DNA from: Catellatospora sp. IY07-71
GTDB lineage: Bacteria; Actinomycetota; Actinomycetes; Mycobacteriales; Micromonosporaceae
Direction: 5' to 3'
Length of the DNA: 64,000 bases
Assembly (NCBI RefSeq): GCF_018326265.1
Contig: NZ_AP023360.1
Coordinates: 8,243,001-8,307,000 of the forward strand
This document shows, one piece after another, positions 1 to 8,068 of this stretch (the first letter of the stretch is position 1; each line of letters begins with the position of its first letter). Under the pieces are notes generated by a model. That model did no database searches, was not told the origin of the DNA, and saw nothing but the letters and a program-made list of their open reading frames with translations. The position numbers were made by a program, and so were the translations under genes.

Positions 1-145
1 GCGCGAGTTCCGGGACGCGCCGGTCTGGCGCTACCCGAACGAGGTGCGCTTCGCCGAGGAGCACGACACCCTGGTCTCCCCCAAGGCCGAGGAGTACGAC
101 CAGCTCCGCGAGGCGATCACCGCCGAGCTGACCCGCCTGGCCTGA
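1..145 (+). CDS. C-terminal end of an unidentified protein (partial)
   Basis: The window opens inside a reading frame that ends with TGA at 143-145. The visible 47 residues are hydrophilic and charged, run on as ...AELTRLA and look like a helical C-terminus. I do not recognise the family from this piece. High GC at third positions and a perfect terminator hairpin 16 bp downstream support a real gene end. The start lies outside the window. Confidence 0.7.
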   Translation, partial: REFRDAPVWRYPNEVRFAEEHDTLVSPKAEEYDQLREAITAELTRLA

Positions 146-161
146 GCCCGCACGACCCGGT

Positions 162-194
162 GAGGGGCGCCCGATCACGGATCGGGCGCCCCTC
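162..194 (+). terminator. Perfect 15-bp hairpin terminator
   Basis: Arms 162-176 and 180-194 are perfectly complementary over 15 bp with a 3-nt loop (acg). There is no clear T-tract, as is common for actinobacterial intrinsic terminators. It follows the stop codon at 145 and precedes the gene at 276. Confidence 0.8.
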
Positions 195-275
195 GCGCTT
201 TCCCGGTCCGGCTGGCAGCCGCCCTGGATCTATGGGACATTAGCGGAGGATCCCGCTGAAGGGCGGTGAGCCTTC

Positions 276-1754
276 ATGGGCGAGAAGGTGCAGCAGCACG
301 TCTTCACCCGCGCGGACCGCGCGTCGTACCGGCAGAAGGTGCGCCGGTGCCTCGACGTGTTCGCGCTGATGCTGGGCGAATCCCAGTTCGAGTTCGAGCG
401 CCCGCTCACCGGGCTGGAGATCGAGCTGAACCTCGTCGACGAGCAGGGCCTACCGTCCATGCGCAACGCCGACGTGCTCGCCGCCATCGCCGACCCGGCG
501 TTCGTCACCGAACTCGGCCAGTTCAACATCGAGATCAACATCCCGCCGCGGGCGCTGGCCGGGGGCGGCCTGACCGCGTACGAGGAGCAGGTCCGGGCCA
601 GTCTGAACGCGGCCGAGGGCAAGGCGCAGACCGTCGGCGCGCACACCGCGATGATCGGCATCCTGCCCACCCTGCGCCCGGAGAACCTGACCGAGTCCTC
701 CCTGTCGGCCAATCCGCGCTACGCCCTGCTCAACGAGCAGGTGTTCGCATCCCGCGGGGAGGACCTGCACATCCGGATCGACGGGCCCGACCCGCTCGAC
801 GTCACCGCCGACACCATCGCGCCCGAGGCGGCCTGCACCAGCGCCCAGCTGCACCTGCAGGTCAGCCCGGCCCAGTTCGGGGCGTACTGGAACGCCGCGC
901 AGGCCATCGCGGGGGTGCAGCTGGCCATCGCGGCCAACTCGCCGTTCCTGTTCGGCCACGAGCTGTGGCACGAGACCCGCATCCCGCTGTTCAAGCAGGC
1001 CACCGACACCCGCCCCGAGGAGATCAAGTCCCAGGGGGTGCGCCCGCGCGTCTGGTTCGGCGAGCGCTGGATCACCTCGGTGTTCGACCTGTTCGAGGAG
1101 AACGTGCGCTACTTCCCGGCGCTGCTGCCGATCTGCACCGAGGACGACCCCGCCGACCAGCTCGCCGGTGGCGAGGTGCCCGAGCTGACCGAGCTGCGCC
1201 TGCACAACGGCACCATCTACCGCTGGAACCGGCCGGTGTACGACGTCGCCGACGGCATGCCGCACCTGCGGGTGGAGAACCGGGTGCTGCCCGCCGGGCC
1301 CACCGTCGTGGACATCATGGCCAACGCGGCGTTCTGGTTCGGCCTGGTGCGCACGCTGGCCGAGGGCGGCCTGCCGGTCTGGTCCCGGATGCCGTTCACC
1401 GCCGCCGACGAGAACTTCTACACCGGCGCGCGGCAGGGCATCCAGGCCCACCTGTTCTGGCCGGACCTGGGCTACCTCACCGCGTACGAGCTGGTGCTGC
1501 GGCGCCTGCTCCCGCTGGCCCACCAGGGCCTGGCGGCGTGGGGCGTGGACTCCCGCGAGCGCGACCGGCTGCTGGGCATCATCGAGCAGCGCTGCCTGCT
1601 CCGCCGCAACGGCGCGACCTGGCAGATCGACACGGTCCACCGCATGGAACGCCGCGGCCTCGAACGCCCCGACGCCCTACGCGAGATGCTCCTGCGCTAC
1701 ATGACCCACATGCACGCCAACCTCCCCGTCCACGAATGGCCCCGCGAGGAGTGA
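276..1754 (+). CDS. Glutamate-cysteine ligase family protein (GCS2 type)
   Basis: The 492-residue protein matches the GCS2 glutamate-cysteine ligase family, ATP-grasp-like enzymes that join the gamma-carboxyl of glutamate to an amine. The N-terminal third holds the family signature around residues 40-100: GLEIELNLVDEQG, then ELGQFNIEINIPPR, which supplies the acidic metal-binding residues. LHLQVSP and the later ENRVLPAGPTVVD stretch also fit. The substrate is uncertain: actinobacteria mostly make mycothiol rather than glutathione, and many members of this family have no proven cysteine ligase activity. The start is the ATG at 276, 12 bp after a weak GGCGGTGAG purine stretch. It stands alone between two hairpins. 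Confidence 0.8.
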   Translation: MGEKVQQHVFTRADRASYRQKVRRCLDVFALMLGESQFEFERPLTGLEIELNLVDEQGLPSMRNADVLAAIADPAFVTELGQFNIEINIPPRALAGGGLTAYEEQVRASLNAAEGKAQTVGAHTAMIGILPTLRPENLTESSLSANPRYALLNEQVFASRGEDLHIRIDGPDPLDVTADTIAPEAACTSAQLHLQVSPAQFGAYWNAAQAIAGVQLAIAANSPFLFGHELWHETRIPLFKQATDTRPEEIKSQGVRPRVWFGERWITSVFDLFEENVRYFPALLPICTEDDPADQLAGGEVPELTELRLHNGTIYRWNRPVYDVADGMPHLRVENRVLPAGPTVVDIMANAAFWFGLVRTLAEGGLPVWSRMPFTAADENFYTGARQGIQAHLFWPDLGYLTAYELVLRRLLPLAHQGLAAWGVDSRERDRLLGIIEQRCLLRRNGATWQIDTVHRMERRGLERPDALREMLLRYMTHMHANLPVHEWPREE

Positions 1755-1780
1755 TCCCCGCCCCGGGGCCGGGGCCGGGC

Positions 1781-1842
1781 CGCAGTTTCGGGGAAAGTGC
1801 AGGTAAGACGGCGCTCTCTCGTGCACTTTCCCCGAAACTGCG
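1781..1842. repeat. Long palindrome, family E: 21-bp perfect arms
   Basis: Arms 1781-1801 and 1822-1842 are perfectly complementary over 21 bp, with a 20-nt loop. The arm core is TTTCGGGGAAAGTGCA. It lies between convergent stop codons (1754 on plus, 1883 on minus), so it can terminate both genes. The arms are longer than an ordinary terminator needs and resemble in style the other dispersed palindromes of this window. Confidence 0.75.
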
Positions 1843-1882
1843 CGCACGTCGCGAGCGGGCGCGGGGCGGGGTGGGGTGGGGG

Positions 1883-3004
1883 TCAGTCGGCGAGGAGGGT
1901 GCGGAGGCGGTGGGCCTGGAGGTCCCAGCCCCACTCCTGCTCGACCCAGGTGCGGCCGGCGGCGCCCATCTTGCGCCGCAGCGGCTCGTCGGTGAGGAGT
2001 TCCACCAGGCGGGCGGCGAGGGCGGCGACGTCGCGGCCGGGCACCACGTAGCCGGTCTCGCCCTCGCGGACGGCGTCGGGGGCGCCCCCGGAGTCGCCGG
2101 CGATCACCGGCAGGCCCACCGCGGACGCCTCCAGGTAGACGATGCCGAGGCCCTCCACGTCCAGGCCGCGGTTGCGGGTGCGGCACGGCATCGCGAACAC
2201 GTCCCCGGCCGCGTAGTGCTTCGGCAGGTCCGCCCACGGCACCGAGCCGGTCAGCACCACGTGGTCGGCCACGTCCAGCTCGCGGGCCAGCCGCTGCACG
2301 GTCGGCCGGTGCGGGCCGCCGCCCACCAGCAGCAGCGCCGCGTCGGGCACCGCGCGGCGCACCAGCGGGAGCGCGCGTACCAGCGTGTCCTGGCCCTTGC
2401 GCGGGACCAGGCGGGACACGCAGACGATCACCGGGCGGTCGGTGAGCCCGTGCCGGGCGCGGACCTCCGCGCCGTCCACGTCGGGGTGGTACATGGCCGA
2501 GTCGACGCCCGGGGCGAGCCGCTGCAGCCGGGTCCGCTCCCCCAGCGCCTTGGCCAGGCGGACGCGCTGGTACTCGCCGAGGTAGGTGAGCACGTCGTTG
2601 CCGTCGGCGATGCGGCGCAGCAAGCTGCGGGCGCCGGGCAGCGCCGCCCAGCCGACCTCGTGACCGTGCGTGATGCCCACGGCGCGCTCGACCCCGGCGC
2701 GTTTGCGCAGCCCCTGCGCCAGCAGGCCGAGCGGCGCGGCGGCGCCGAACCAGACCCGGTCGCAGCCCTCGGCGCGGGCCAGCTCAGCCACCCGCCGGGC
2801 CACGCGAGGCGTCGGCAGCAGGACCCCCGTGCGGTCGCGGACCACCGGGTAGGGCTGCTCGGCGTCGAACGGCTTCGGATCGCGCCAGGTCGAGGCGTAG
2901 ACGACGAGCTCGCCGTCGGGCTGACGGATGGCGAGGTTGTGCAGGAACTGCTGGATGCCCCCCGGGCGGGGCGGGAAGTCGTTGGTCACCAGCAGCGTCC
3001 GCAT
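1883..3004 (-). CDS. pimB: GDP-mannose-dependent phosphatidylinositol monomannoside mannosyltransferase
   Basis: This 373-residue GT-B family 4 glycosyltransferase closely resembles mycobacterial PimB' (Rv2188c), which adds the second mannose to phosphatidylinositol mannosides at the cytoplasmic face of the membrane. Shared blocks include LLVTNDFPPRPGGIQ at the N-terminus, VWFGAAAPL and THGHEVGW near residues 85-120, VCVSRLVPRKGQDTLV near 195, and AMPCRTRNRGLDVEGLGIVYLEAS near 285 with the EX7E-type acidic pair. Length equals the family norm. The start ATG at 3004 lies 6 nt after a TAGGCT box (3016-3011), so it is probably leaderless. Orthologous position to Rv2188c supports the call. Confidence 0.93.
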   Translation of the reverse strand: MRTLLVTNDFPPRPGGIQQFLHNLAIRQPDGELVVYASTWRDPKPFDAEQPYPVVRDRTGVLLPTPRVARRVAELARAEGCDRVWFGAAAPLGLLAQGLRKRAGVERAVGITHGHEVGWAALPGARSLLRRIADGNDVLTYLGEYQRVRLAKALGERTRLQRLAPGVDSAMYHPDVDGAEVRARHGLTDRPVIVCVSRLVPRKGQDTLVRALPLVRRAVPDAALLLVGGGPHRPTVQRLARELDVADHVVLTGSVPWADLPKHYAAGDVFAMPCRTRNRGLDVEGLGIVYLEASAVGLPVIAGDSGGAPDAVREGETGYVVPGRDVAALAARLVELLTDEPLRRKMGAAGRTWVEQEWGWDLQAHRLRTLLAD

Positions 3005-3010
3005 CCGCGC

Positions 3011-3016
3011 AGCCTA
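3011..3016 (-). promoter_or_regulatory. -10 box of leaderless promoter for pimB
   Basis: Read on the minus strand, TAGGCT is followed by 6 nt and the ATG at 3004. That spacing puts the transcription start on the start codon; there is no Shine-Dalgarno sequence. Confidence 0.65.
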
Positions 3017-3128
3017 CCGGCCCTTTCAGCGCGGTCGCGTCGCGCTGAGATCACGGTAACGTCGCGTCGGGCCACCGGTAGGCCGGGTCACCGGTCGCGG
3101 CGCGGTCCCCGGCGCGCGAGTCCGCGGG

Positions 3129-4373
3129 TCAGCCGTGGGTACGGGCGTAAGCCCGCGCGGCGGCCATCCGCTCGACCGTGGTCGGGTGGCTGCCGAACAG
3201 CGCCTGCTCCCAGGCGGGCGGGTCCGGGTCGGACAGGTTCACCAGCGACAGCCGCTGCTGCATGTCCTCGAACCCGGCCGGATCCCCGGTCAGCTCCAGC
3301 GCGTGCTGATCGGCCCGCGCCTCGATGAGCCGGGAGACGAACGCCTGGGCCGGGCCGGCGAGCAACCCCGCCACGGTGGCCACGGCCAGCAGCAGCCCGA
3401 TCGCCTTCGGCTCGGCGATCGAGTCCACCCCGGCCCGGCGCAGCAGCCACCCCCAGCCGCCGAGCAGGTACAGCCCCACCACCAGCGCGGCCGCCCCCAG
3501 CGCGCCGATCACGGTGCCGATCACCACGTCGTTGCGCTTCGCGTGGCCCAGCTCGTGCGCCACCACCCCGACCGTCTCGGCCGGCGCGGCCTCGCGCAGC
3601 AGCGTGTCGTACACGACGATGCGCCGGGTCGGGCCGATGCCGCTGACGTACGCGTTGAGTGCGGTGGTGCGCCGCGACGCGTCGGCGACCAGCACGTCGC
3701 GCACCGGCACCCCGTCCCGCGCGGCCAGCTCCATCAGCTCGGTGCGCAGCGGCCCGTCGGCCATCGGCGTGAACTTGTTGAACACCGGCTCGACCAGCAC
3801 CGGGAAGACGAAGCTGAGCAGCACCACCAGCGCTGCGGCGCCGGCCGCACCCACCGCCCACCACCAGTTCGGCAGCAGCCGGGTCAGCCCGAAGAAGCCG
3901 AGCAGGGCGATCGCGGCGAGCACCGCGCCCACGGCGTACCCCTTGAGCAGGTCCACCGCCCACCCGCCCCAGCCCTGGGTGGACAGGCCGTAGCGGACCA
4001 GCACCGTGTGCCGCCACGCCGCGAACGGCAGCGTGACCAGGTCCGCGACCGCGAGCACCAGCAGCCCGCCCCCGAGCACCTTCGCGATCCACGGCCCCGG
4101 CACCAGCCCGACCAGCCACGCCCCCAGCGGCGTCAGCCCCAGCACCAGCGCGACCCCGAGCCCGACGAACATCGCCGGATACCGGATCCAGCGCAGCTCA
4201 CCGCGCAGCTCCCGCGCCTTCGCCACCCGCTCCCCCGGCAGCTCCGCCAGCGCGGCCAGCTGATCAGCCCGCGGCGCCGGCGGCCGGTGCCACGGAATCA
4301 GCACTGCCACGACCACCGCCAACGCGGCACAAAGGACGACCAACGCCACCCAAGCCCAGCCCCGCACCGTCAT
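3129..4373 (-). CDS. M48 (Ste24/CAAX-type) membrane zinc metalloprotease
   Basis: The predicted 414-residue protein is an integral membrane protease of family M48. Several hydrophobic segments in the first 230 residues correspond to the Ste24 N-terminal membrane domain. The zinc site is VVAHELGHAKRNDVV (HExxH) near residue 270, with the third ligand in LIEARADQHAL (ExxxD type) about 70 residues on. The C-terminus has the LFGSHPTTVERM block typical of the family. The frame stays open upstream, but the ATG at 4373 is chosen because TACGAT lies exactly 6 nt before it and the first membrane helix follows at once. The substrate is unknown; bacterial members act in membrane protein quality control. 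Confidence 0.88.
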   Translation of the reverse strand: MTVRGWAWVALVVLCAALAVVVAVLIPWHRPPAPRADQLAALAELPGERVAKARELRGELRWIRYPAMFVGLGVALVLGLTPLGAWLVGLVPGPWIAKVLGGGLLVLAVADLVTLPFAAWRHTVLVRYGLSTQGWGGWAVDLLKGYAVGAVLAAIALLGFFGLTRLLPNWWWAVGAAGAAALVVLLSFVFPVLVEPVFNKFTPMADGPLRTELMELAARDGVPVRDVLVADASRRTTALNAYVSGIGPTRRIVVYDTLLREAAPAETVGVVAHELGHAKRNDVVIGTVIGALGAAALVVGLYLLGGWGWLLRRAGVDSIAEPKAIGLLLAVATVAGLLAGPAQAFVSRLIEARADQHALELTGDPAGFEDMQQRLSLVNLSDPDPPAWEQALFGSHPTTVERMAAARAYARTHG

Positions 4374-4379
4374 CGCCCG

Positions 4380-4385
4380 ATCGTA
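4380..4385 (-). promoter_or_regulatory. -10 box of leaderless promoter for the M48 protease
   Basis: On the minus strand TACGAT is separated by 6 nt from the ATG at 4373. This decides the start within a frame that otherwise stays open far upstream. Confidence 0.6.
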
Positions 4386-4490
4386 GAACCCCCGCCGCAC
4401 CTGATCCCACGCCCGGCCGTGCCGTCGCGGTCCGGCTGCGCCGACCCTCGCGGCCCGCGCAGCCCTCGCGGCCGACACCCTGCGCGCCGT

Positions 4491-4559
4491 CGATCTTGCA
4501 CGAACGGTTGCCCTTTTGCCCGGATAGTGCGTGTCGCACCCACAGTCCACGCAAGATCG
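4491..4559. repeat. 69-bp palindromic element, family B copy 1
   Basis: Inverted terminal segments read GATCTTGC at 4492 and GCAAGATC ending at 4558. The 69-bp element is a near copy, in reverse orientation, of those at 46684 and 57028. It sits downstream of the minus-strand gene ending at 4583 and upstream of the protease. The interior (CGGATAGTGCGTGTCGCACC) is conserved as well as the arms. Confidence 0.85.
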
Positions 4560-4582
4560 CCGCAGGAGAGCAGGGCGCGGGG

Positions 4583-5947
4583 TCAGGTGCGGGTCAGGCG
4601 GCGGACCAGGGATTCGGAGTTCATGGGGTAGGCGCCGTGGCGGCGGACGCCGTCGGCGACCTCGCGGTCGGAGGAGACGACGACGATGGGGCGGCCTGGG
4701 GGTTCGGCGCGGACGAGGCGGCGGATCACCTCGTCGGCGGTCTCGCCCTTGCGGGAGAAGAGGACGCGGACGCCGCGGGGTGGGGCGGGGAGGCCGTGGA
4801 CGCGTTCGGCGCCGTCGAAGACCACCGTGACCTCGGCGCCGGTCTGGGCGGCGACGCCGCCGAGGCCGGTGACCAGGCGGTTGCGCTGCTGCTCCAGGGA
4901 CATCTCGGCGAAGCCGCGCTTGGTGACGTTGTAGCCGTCGACGACGAGGTGGGCCTTGGGCAGGGCGAGCAGCTGGGCCAGGCGCGCGGGGTCGTCGGCG
5001 TTCTGGGCGCGGTTGGCGGCGGTGGGCGTGCCGGGTGTGTCGGCGTACGCGGCGGCGACGGTGTCGGCGGGCAGCACGGTGGCGGGGTCGAGGGCGAGTT
5101 CCCGGCGCAGGCCGACGGCGGCCTGGCCGATGGTCTCCAGCAGCAGCCACAGCCGCGCCTCGTCGACCGCGCGGGTCTCGCGGGCGGCCTGGCGGGCGTC
5201 CCCGGCGACCGCCTCGGCGTCGGCGAGCTTCGCGCGCAGGCGGCGCAGCTCGGCCTCGTGGTCGCCGTGGCCCTTGGCGGCCCGGCCCTTCTCGATGGCG
5301 AGCAGCTCGTTGGCCCGCTTGAGCTGGGCCTGCGTATCGCGCAGCGCCTTGCCCGCGGCGCGGGCCTCCTCGCGCACCTGGTTCAGCTCGTCGCGCACCC
5401 GGGCCAGCTCGTCGCGCAGCTTGTCGGCCTCCACCCGGGCCACGGCCCGGTCGTGCTCGGCGCGGGCAGCGCGCGACTCGGCGTCGCGGATGTGCTCGGC
5501 CACGGCGGAGCTCTCCGCCTCGGCAGCGACGGCCTGACCGGCGGCGTCGAGCAGGTCACGCCAGCCCGCGGGGCGGGCCAGGTAGGCCAGTGCGGCGACC
5601 TCGGTCGGATCGGCGGCGGCCGGGGCCAGCCCGCTCTGCACCGCCGTGCCCAGCTCGCCGGCTTCGGGCAGCACCTTGGCGCCGATCCGCTGGCGGAACA
5701 CCGGGTCGGCGGTCAGTTGCGCGGCGATGGCCGCCCCGCCCAGCCGGGCCCGGCGGTTCGGCGCGAACTTGGCCACCTTGCGCAGCGCGACGGGGATCTC
5801 GTCGTTGGGCAGAGCGGTGAGCACCGCCGCGGCCAGGGAGACGACCCGCTGCCGGATCGGCTCGGACAGGATGGGCTCGGGCACGAAGTCAGCCGCCTCC
5901 ACCGGATCCCCGGCCGAGGCGTCGAACGAAAGTTCAGCGGCTGACAT
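4583..5947 (-). CDS. NYN domain protein with coiled coil (YacP/Rae1-type nuclease)
   Basis: This is a 454-residue three-part protein. Residues 1-140 form a helical N-terminal region. Residues about 150-260 are a long Ala/Glu/Arg-rich coiled coil. The C-terminal 130 residues are a YacP-type NYN domain, a PIN-like metal-dependent RNase fold. Acidic motifs are in place: LVVDGYNVTKRGF, VTVVFDGAE, ADEVIRRLV and VVSSDREVADGVRRHGA. Bacillus Rae1/YacP cuts mRNA in the ribosomal A site; whether this protein does the same is inference. The long coiled-coil extension is not part of YacP itself and implies oligomers or a partner. It is cytoplasmic, as no signal or membrane segment is visible. Confidence 0.85.
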   Translation of the reverse strand: MSAAELSFDASAGDPVEAADFVPEPILSEPIRQRVVSLAAAVLTALPNDEIPVALRKVAKFAPNRRARLGGAAIAAQLTADPVFRQRIGAKVLPEAGELGTAVQSGLAPAAADPTEVAALAYLARPAGWRDLLDAAGQAVAAEAESSAVAEHIRDAESRAARAEHDRAVARVEADKLRDELARVRDELNQVREEARAAGKALRDTQAQLKRANELLAIEKGRAAKGHGDHEAELRRLRAKLADAEAVAGDARQAARETRAVDEARLWLLLETIGQAAVGLRRELALDPATVLPADTVAAAYADTPGTPTAANRAQNADDPARLAQLLALPKAHLVVDGYNVTKRGFAEMSLEQQRNRLVTGLGGVAAQTGAEVTVVFDGAERVHGLPAPPRGVRVLFSRKGETADEVIRRLVRAEPPGRPIVVVSSDREVADGVRRHGAYPMNSESLVRRLTRT

Positions 5948-6095
5948 GGTCCTAGTGTTCCACCGTCCCGCCGATCTTGTCGCTCAGGTTCGCGGCTCAC
6001 TTCGCGCACCGACCGCCCGAGGGAACGTGCCACGTCACGGGCTCGCACCGCCCGCCACACCGATCGACTGGCGGCGTTACGTCGTACGGTGCGGC

Positions 6096-6101
6096 TACCG
6101 T
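6096..6101 (+). promoter_or_regulatory. -10 box of leaderless promoter (exonuclease-UvrC gene)
   Basis: TACCGT is followed by 7 nt and GTG at 6109. No Shine-Dalgarno precedes the GTG, so the box decides the start. Confidence 0.6.
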
Positions 6102-6108
6102 CCGGTCT

Positions 6109-7869
6109 GTGCCGTCCCCGAACCACCTGCCGCGACCCGGCCCCACCGCGCCGCGTGACCGTTTCGAGCAGCCCACCCTCGACGGCATGCTGGCCGACCC
6201 GCTCCAGCTGGACCTGCGGCACACCACCTTCGTGGTGCTGGACCTGGAGACCACCGGCGGCGCCCCGGACGGCGCGGGCATCACCGAGATCGGGGCGGTC
6301 AAGGTGCGCGGCGGCGAGGAGCTGGGCTCGTTCGGCACGCTGATCAACCCCGGGGTGCCCATCCCGCCGTTCATCACGGTGCTGACCGGCATCACCACCA
6401 CGATGACCATGGAGGCCCCGCCGATCGAGGCGGTGCTGCCCGCGCTGCTGGAGTTCCTGTCCGGCGCGGTGCTGGTGGCGCACAACGCGCCGTACGACAC
6501 GGGTTTCCTGAAGGCGGCCTGCGCCGCGCACGGCTACCGCTGGCCCAACCCGCGCATCGTGGACACGGTGCAGCTCGCCCGGCGGGTGCTGCTGCGCGAC
6601 GAGGTGCCCAACAACAAGCTCGGCACGCTGGCGGCGTACTTCCGCGTCGCCGACCAGCCGTCGCACCGGGCCATGGCCGACGCCCGCGCCACCGTCGGGG
6701 TGCTGCACGCGCTGATCGCCCGGCTGGGCGGGCACCGGGTGCACACCCTCGGCGACACCATCGAGTTCGTCAAAGCGGTCGCGCCGGTGCAGCGGGCCAA
6801 GAAGCACCTGGCCGAGGGCCTGCCGCACGCGCCGGGGGTGTACCTGTTCCGCGCCGCCGACGGCCGCCCGCTCTACGTCGGCACCTCCACCGACATCGCC
6901 ACCCGGGTGCGCAGCTACTTCACCGCCGCCGAGCGCCGGGCCCGGATCAAGGAGATGCTGGGCGCCGCCGTGCGGGTCGACGCGGTCGAGTGCGCCCACG
7001 GCCTGGAGGCGCAGGTACGCGAGCTGCGGCTGATCGCCGCGCACGCGCCGCCGTACAACCGGCGCTCCAAGCATCCGGAGCGGGTGCAGTGGCTGAAGCT
7101 CACCGCCGAGCCCTACCCCCGGCTGTCCGTGGTGCGGCAGCTGGCCGCCGACGGCGGCGCCTATCTCGGGCCGTTCGCCGGGCGGGCGGCGGCGCAGGCG
7201 GCGGTGGACGCGATCCACGAGGCGCTGCCGCTGCGGCAGTGCACGCCCCGGCTGTCCGCACGCAAGGCCACGGCCGCCTGCGCGCTGGCCGAGCTGGGCA
7301 AGTGCCCGGCGCCCTGCACGCTGGCGATCAGCACGGAGGACTACGACGAGCGCGCCGCGGCTCCGCTGCGGGCCGCGTTCGGCGGCGACCCGGACGCGGT
7401 GGTGGACCCGCTGCTGGCCCGGATCCACCGGCTGTCGGACGCGCAGCGCTACGAGGACGCGGCGGCGGTCCGGGACCGGCTGACCGCGTTCCTGCGGGCG
7501 GCGATCCGCATGCAGCGGCTGGCCTCGCTCACCTCGATCGAGGAGCTGATCGCGGCCCGGCGCACCGAGCAGAACGCGTGGGAGATCGCCATCGTCCGGC
7601 ACGGCCGGCTCGCCGCCGCCGCGACCGCCGCGCCCGGCGTCCATCCGCGACGGACGCTGGAGCTGATCCGGCCGACCGCGGAGACGGTGCTGGCCGCGCC
7701 CGGCCCGACGCCGTGCGCCACCCCGGAGGAGACCGAGCGCATCCTGGACTGGCTGGAGCGCCCCGAGACGCGCCTGGTGGAGGCCACCTCGGGCTGGGCC
7801 TCCCCGGCCCGCGGCCCGGCCCGGTGGCGGCGCCTGCTGGGGACGCCCCAGCAGCGGCAGCCCGGCTGA
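6109..7869 (+). CDS. DEDDh exonuclease fused to UvrC-like GIY-YIG nuclease
   Basis: This 586-residue fusion has an N-terminal DnaQ-type 3'-5' exonuclease (about residues 35-200): VVLDLETTGG (DxE), HNAPYDTGFL (D) and SHRAMADARAT (H and last D). A UvrC-like GIY-YIG domain follows (from about residue 240): APGVYLFRAADGRPLYVGTS and later DIATRVRSYF. A UvrB-binding-like segment, SDAQRYEDAAAVRDRL, lies near residue 445. The UvrC C-terminal RNase H-like domain is missing, so it resembles Cho/UvrC-N proteins. The same fusion occurs in mycobacteria (Rv2191). A role in DNA repair or end processing is likely but not shown. The frame continues upstream to 5977; the GTG at 6109 is preferred. Confidence 0.9.
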   Translation: MPSPNHLPRPGPTAPRDRFEQPTLDGMLADPLQLDLRHTTFVVLDLETTGGAPDGAGITEIGAVKVRGGEELGSFGTLINPGVPIPPFITVLTGITTTMTMEAPPIEAVLPALLEFLSGAVLVAHNAPYDTGFLKAACAAHGYRWPNPRIVDTVQLARRVLLRDEVPNNKLGTLAAYFRVADQPSHRAMADARATVGVLHALIARLGGHRVHTLGDTIEFVKAVAPVQRAKKHLAEGLPHAPGVYLFRAADGRPLYVGTSTDIATRVRSYFTAAERRARIKEMLGAAVRVDAVECAHGLEAQVRELRLIAAHAPPYNRRSKHPERVQWLKLTAEPYPRLSVVRQLAADGGAYLGPFAGRAAAQAAVDAIHEALPLRQCTPRLSARKATAACALAELGKCPAPCTLAISTEDYDERAAAPLRAAFGGDPDAVVDPLLARIHRLSDAQRYEDAAAVRDRLTAFLRAAIRMQRLASLTSIEELIAARRTEQNAWEIAIVRHGRLAAAATAAPGVHPRRTLELIRPTAETVLAAPGPTPCATPEETERILDWLERPETRLVEATSGWASPARGPARWRRLLGTPQQRQPG

Positions 7870-7890
7870 CTCCCGGTCACCTCCCGTGAA

Positions 7891-7939
7891 CCGTTCGGCC
7901 ATTACTTGACCGAATGCATGAAAGGTCTTGACCGAACGG
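7891..7939 (+). promoter_or_regulatory. Repeated CTTGACCGAA boxes upstream of the RelA/SpoT homologue
   Basis: CTTGACCGAA occurs at 7905-7914 and again at 7927-7936, exactly 22 bp apart (two helical turns). CCGTTCGG at 7891-7898 and CCGAACGG at 7932-7939 are inverted copies of one another. A possible -10, TAGGCT, lies at 7956-7961. The arrangement suggests a regulator binding site; the regulator is unknown. Confidence 0.4.
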
Positions 7940-8068
7940 CTGCCACGTTCGTTACTAGGCTATGGAGCGATATCCAGAGATCTCTCGGAAGTGGGCGGTC
8001 ATGGCACCCCGGGACCGCGGACGTGCTGGTCGACGCTCCACCTCCGGGCGGTGAGGGGGGTGTCCTCA

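Noticed and set aside
266-3328. 1020-codon open frame on the plus strand across two genes
   Set aside because: It is out of frame with the glutamate-cysteine ligase gene and antisense to pimB. Its Arg/Ala/Gly/Pro-rich composition is typical of shadow frames in high-GC DNA.
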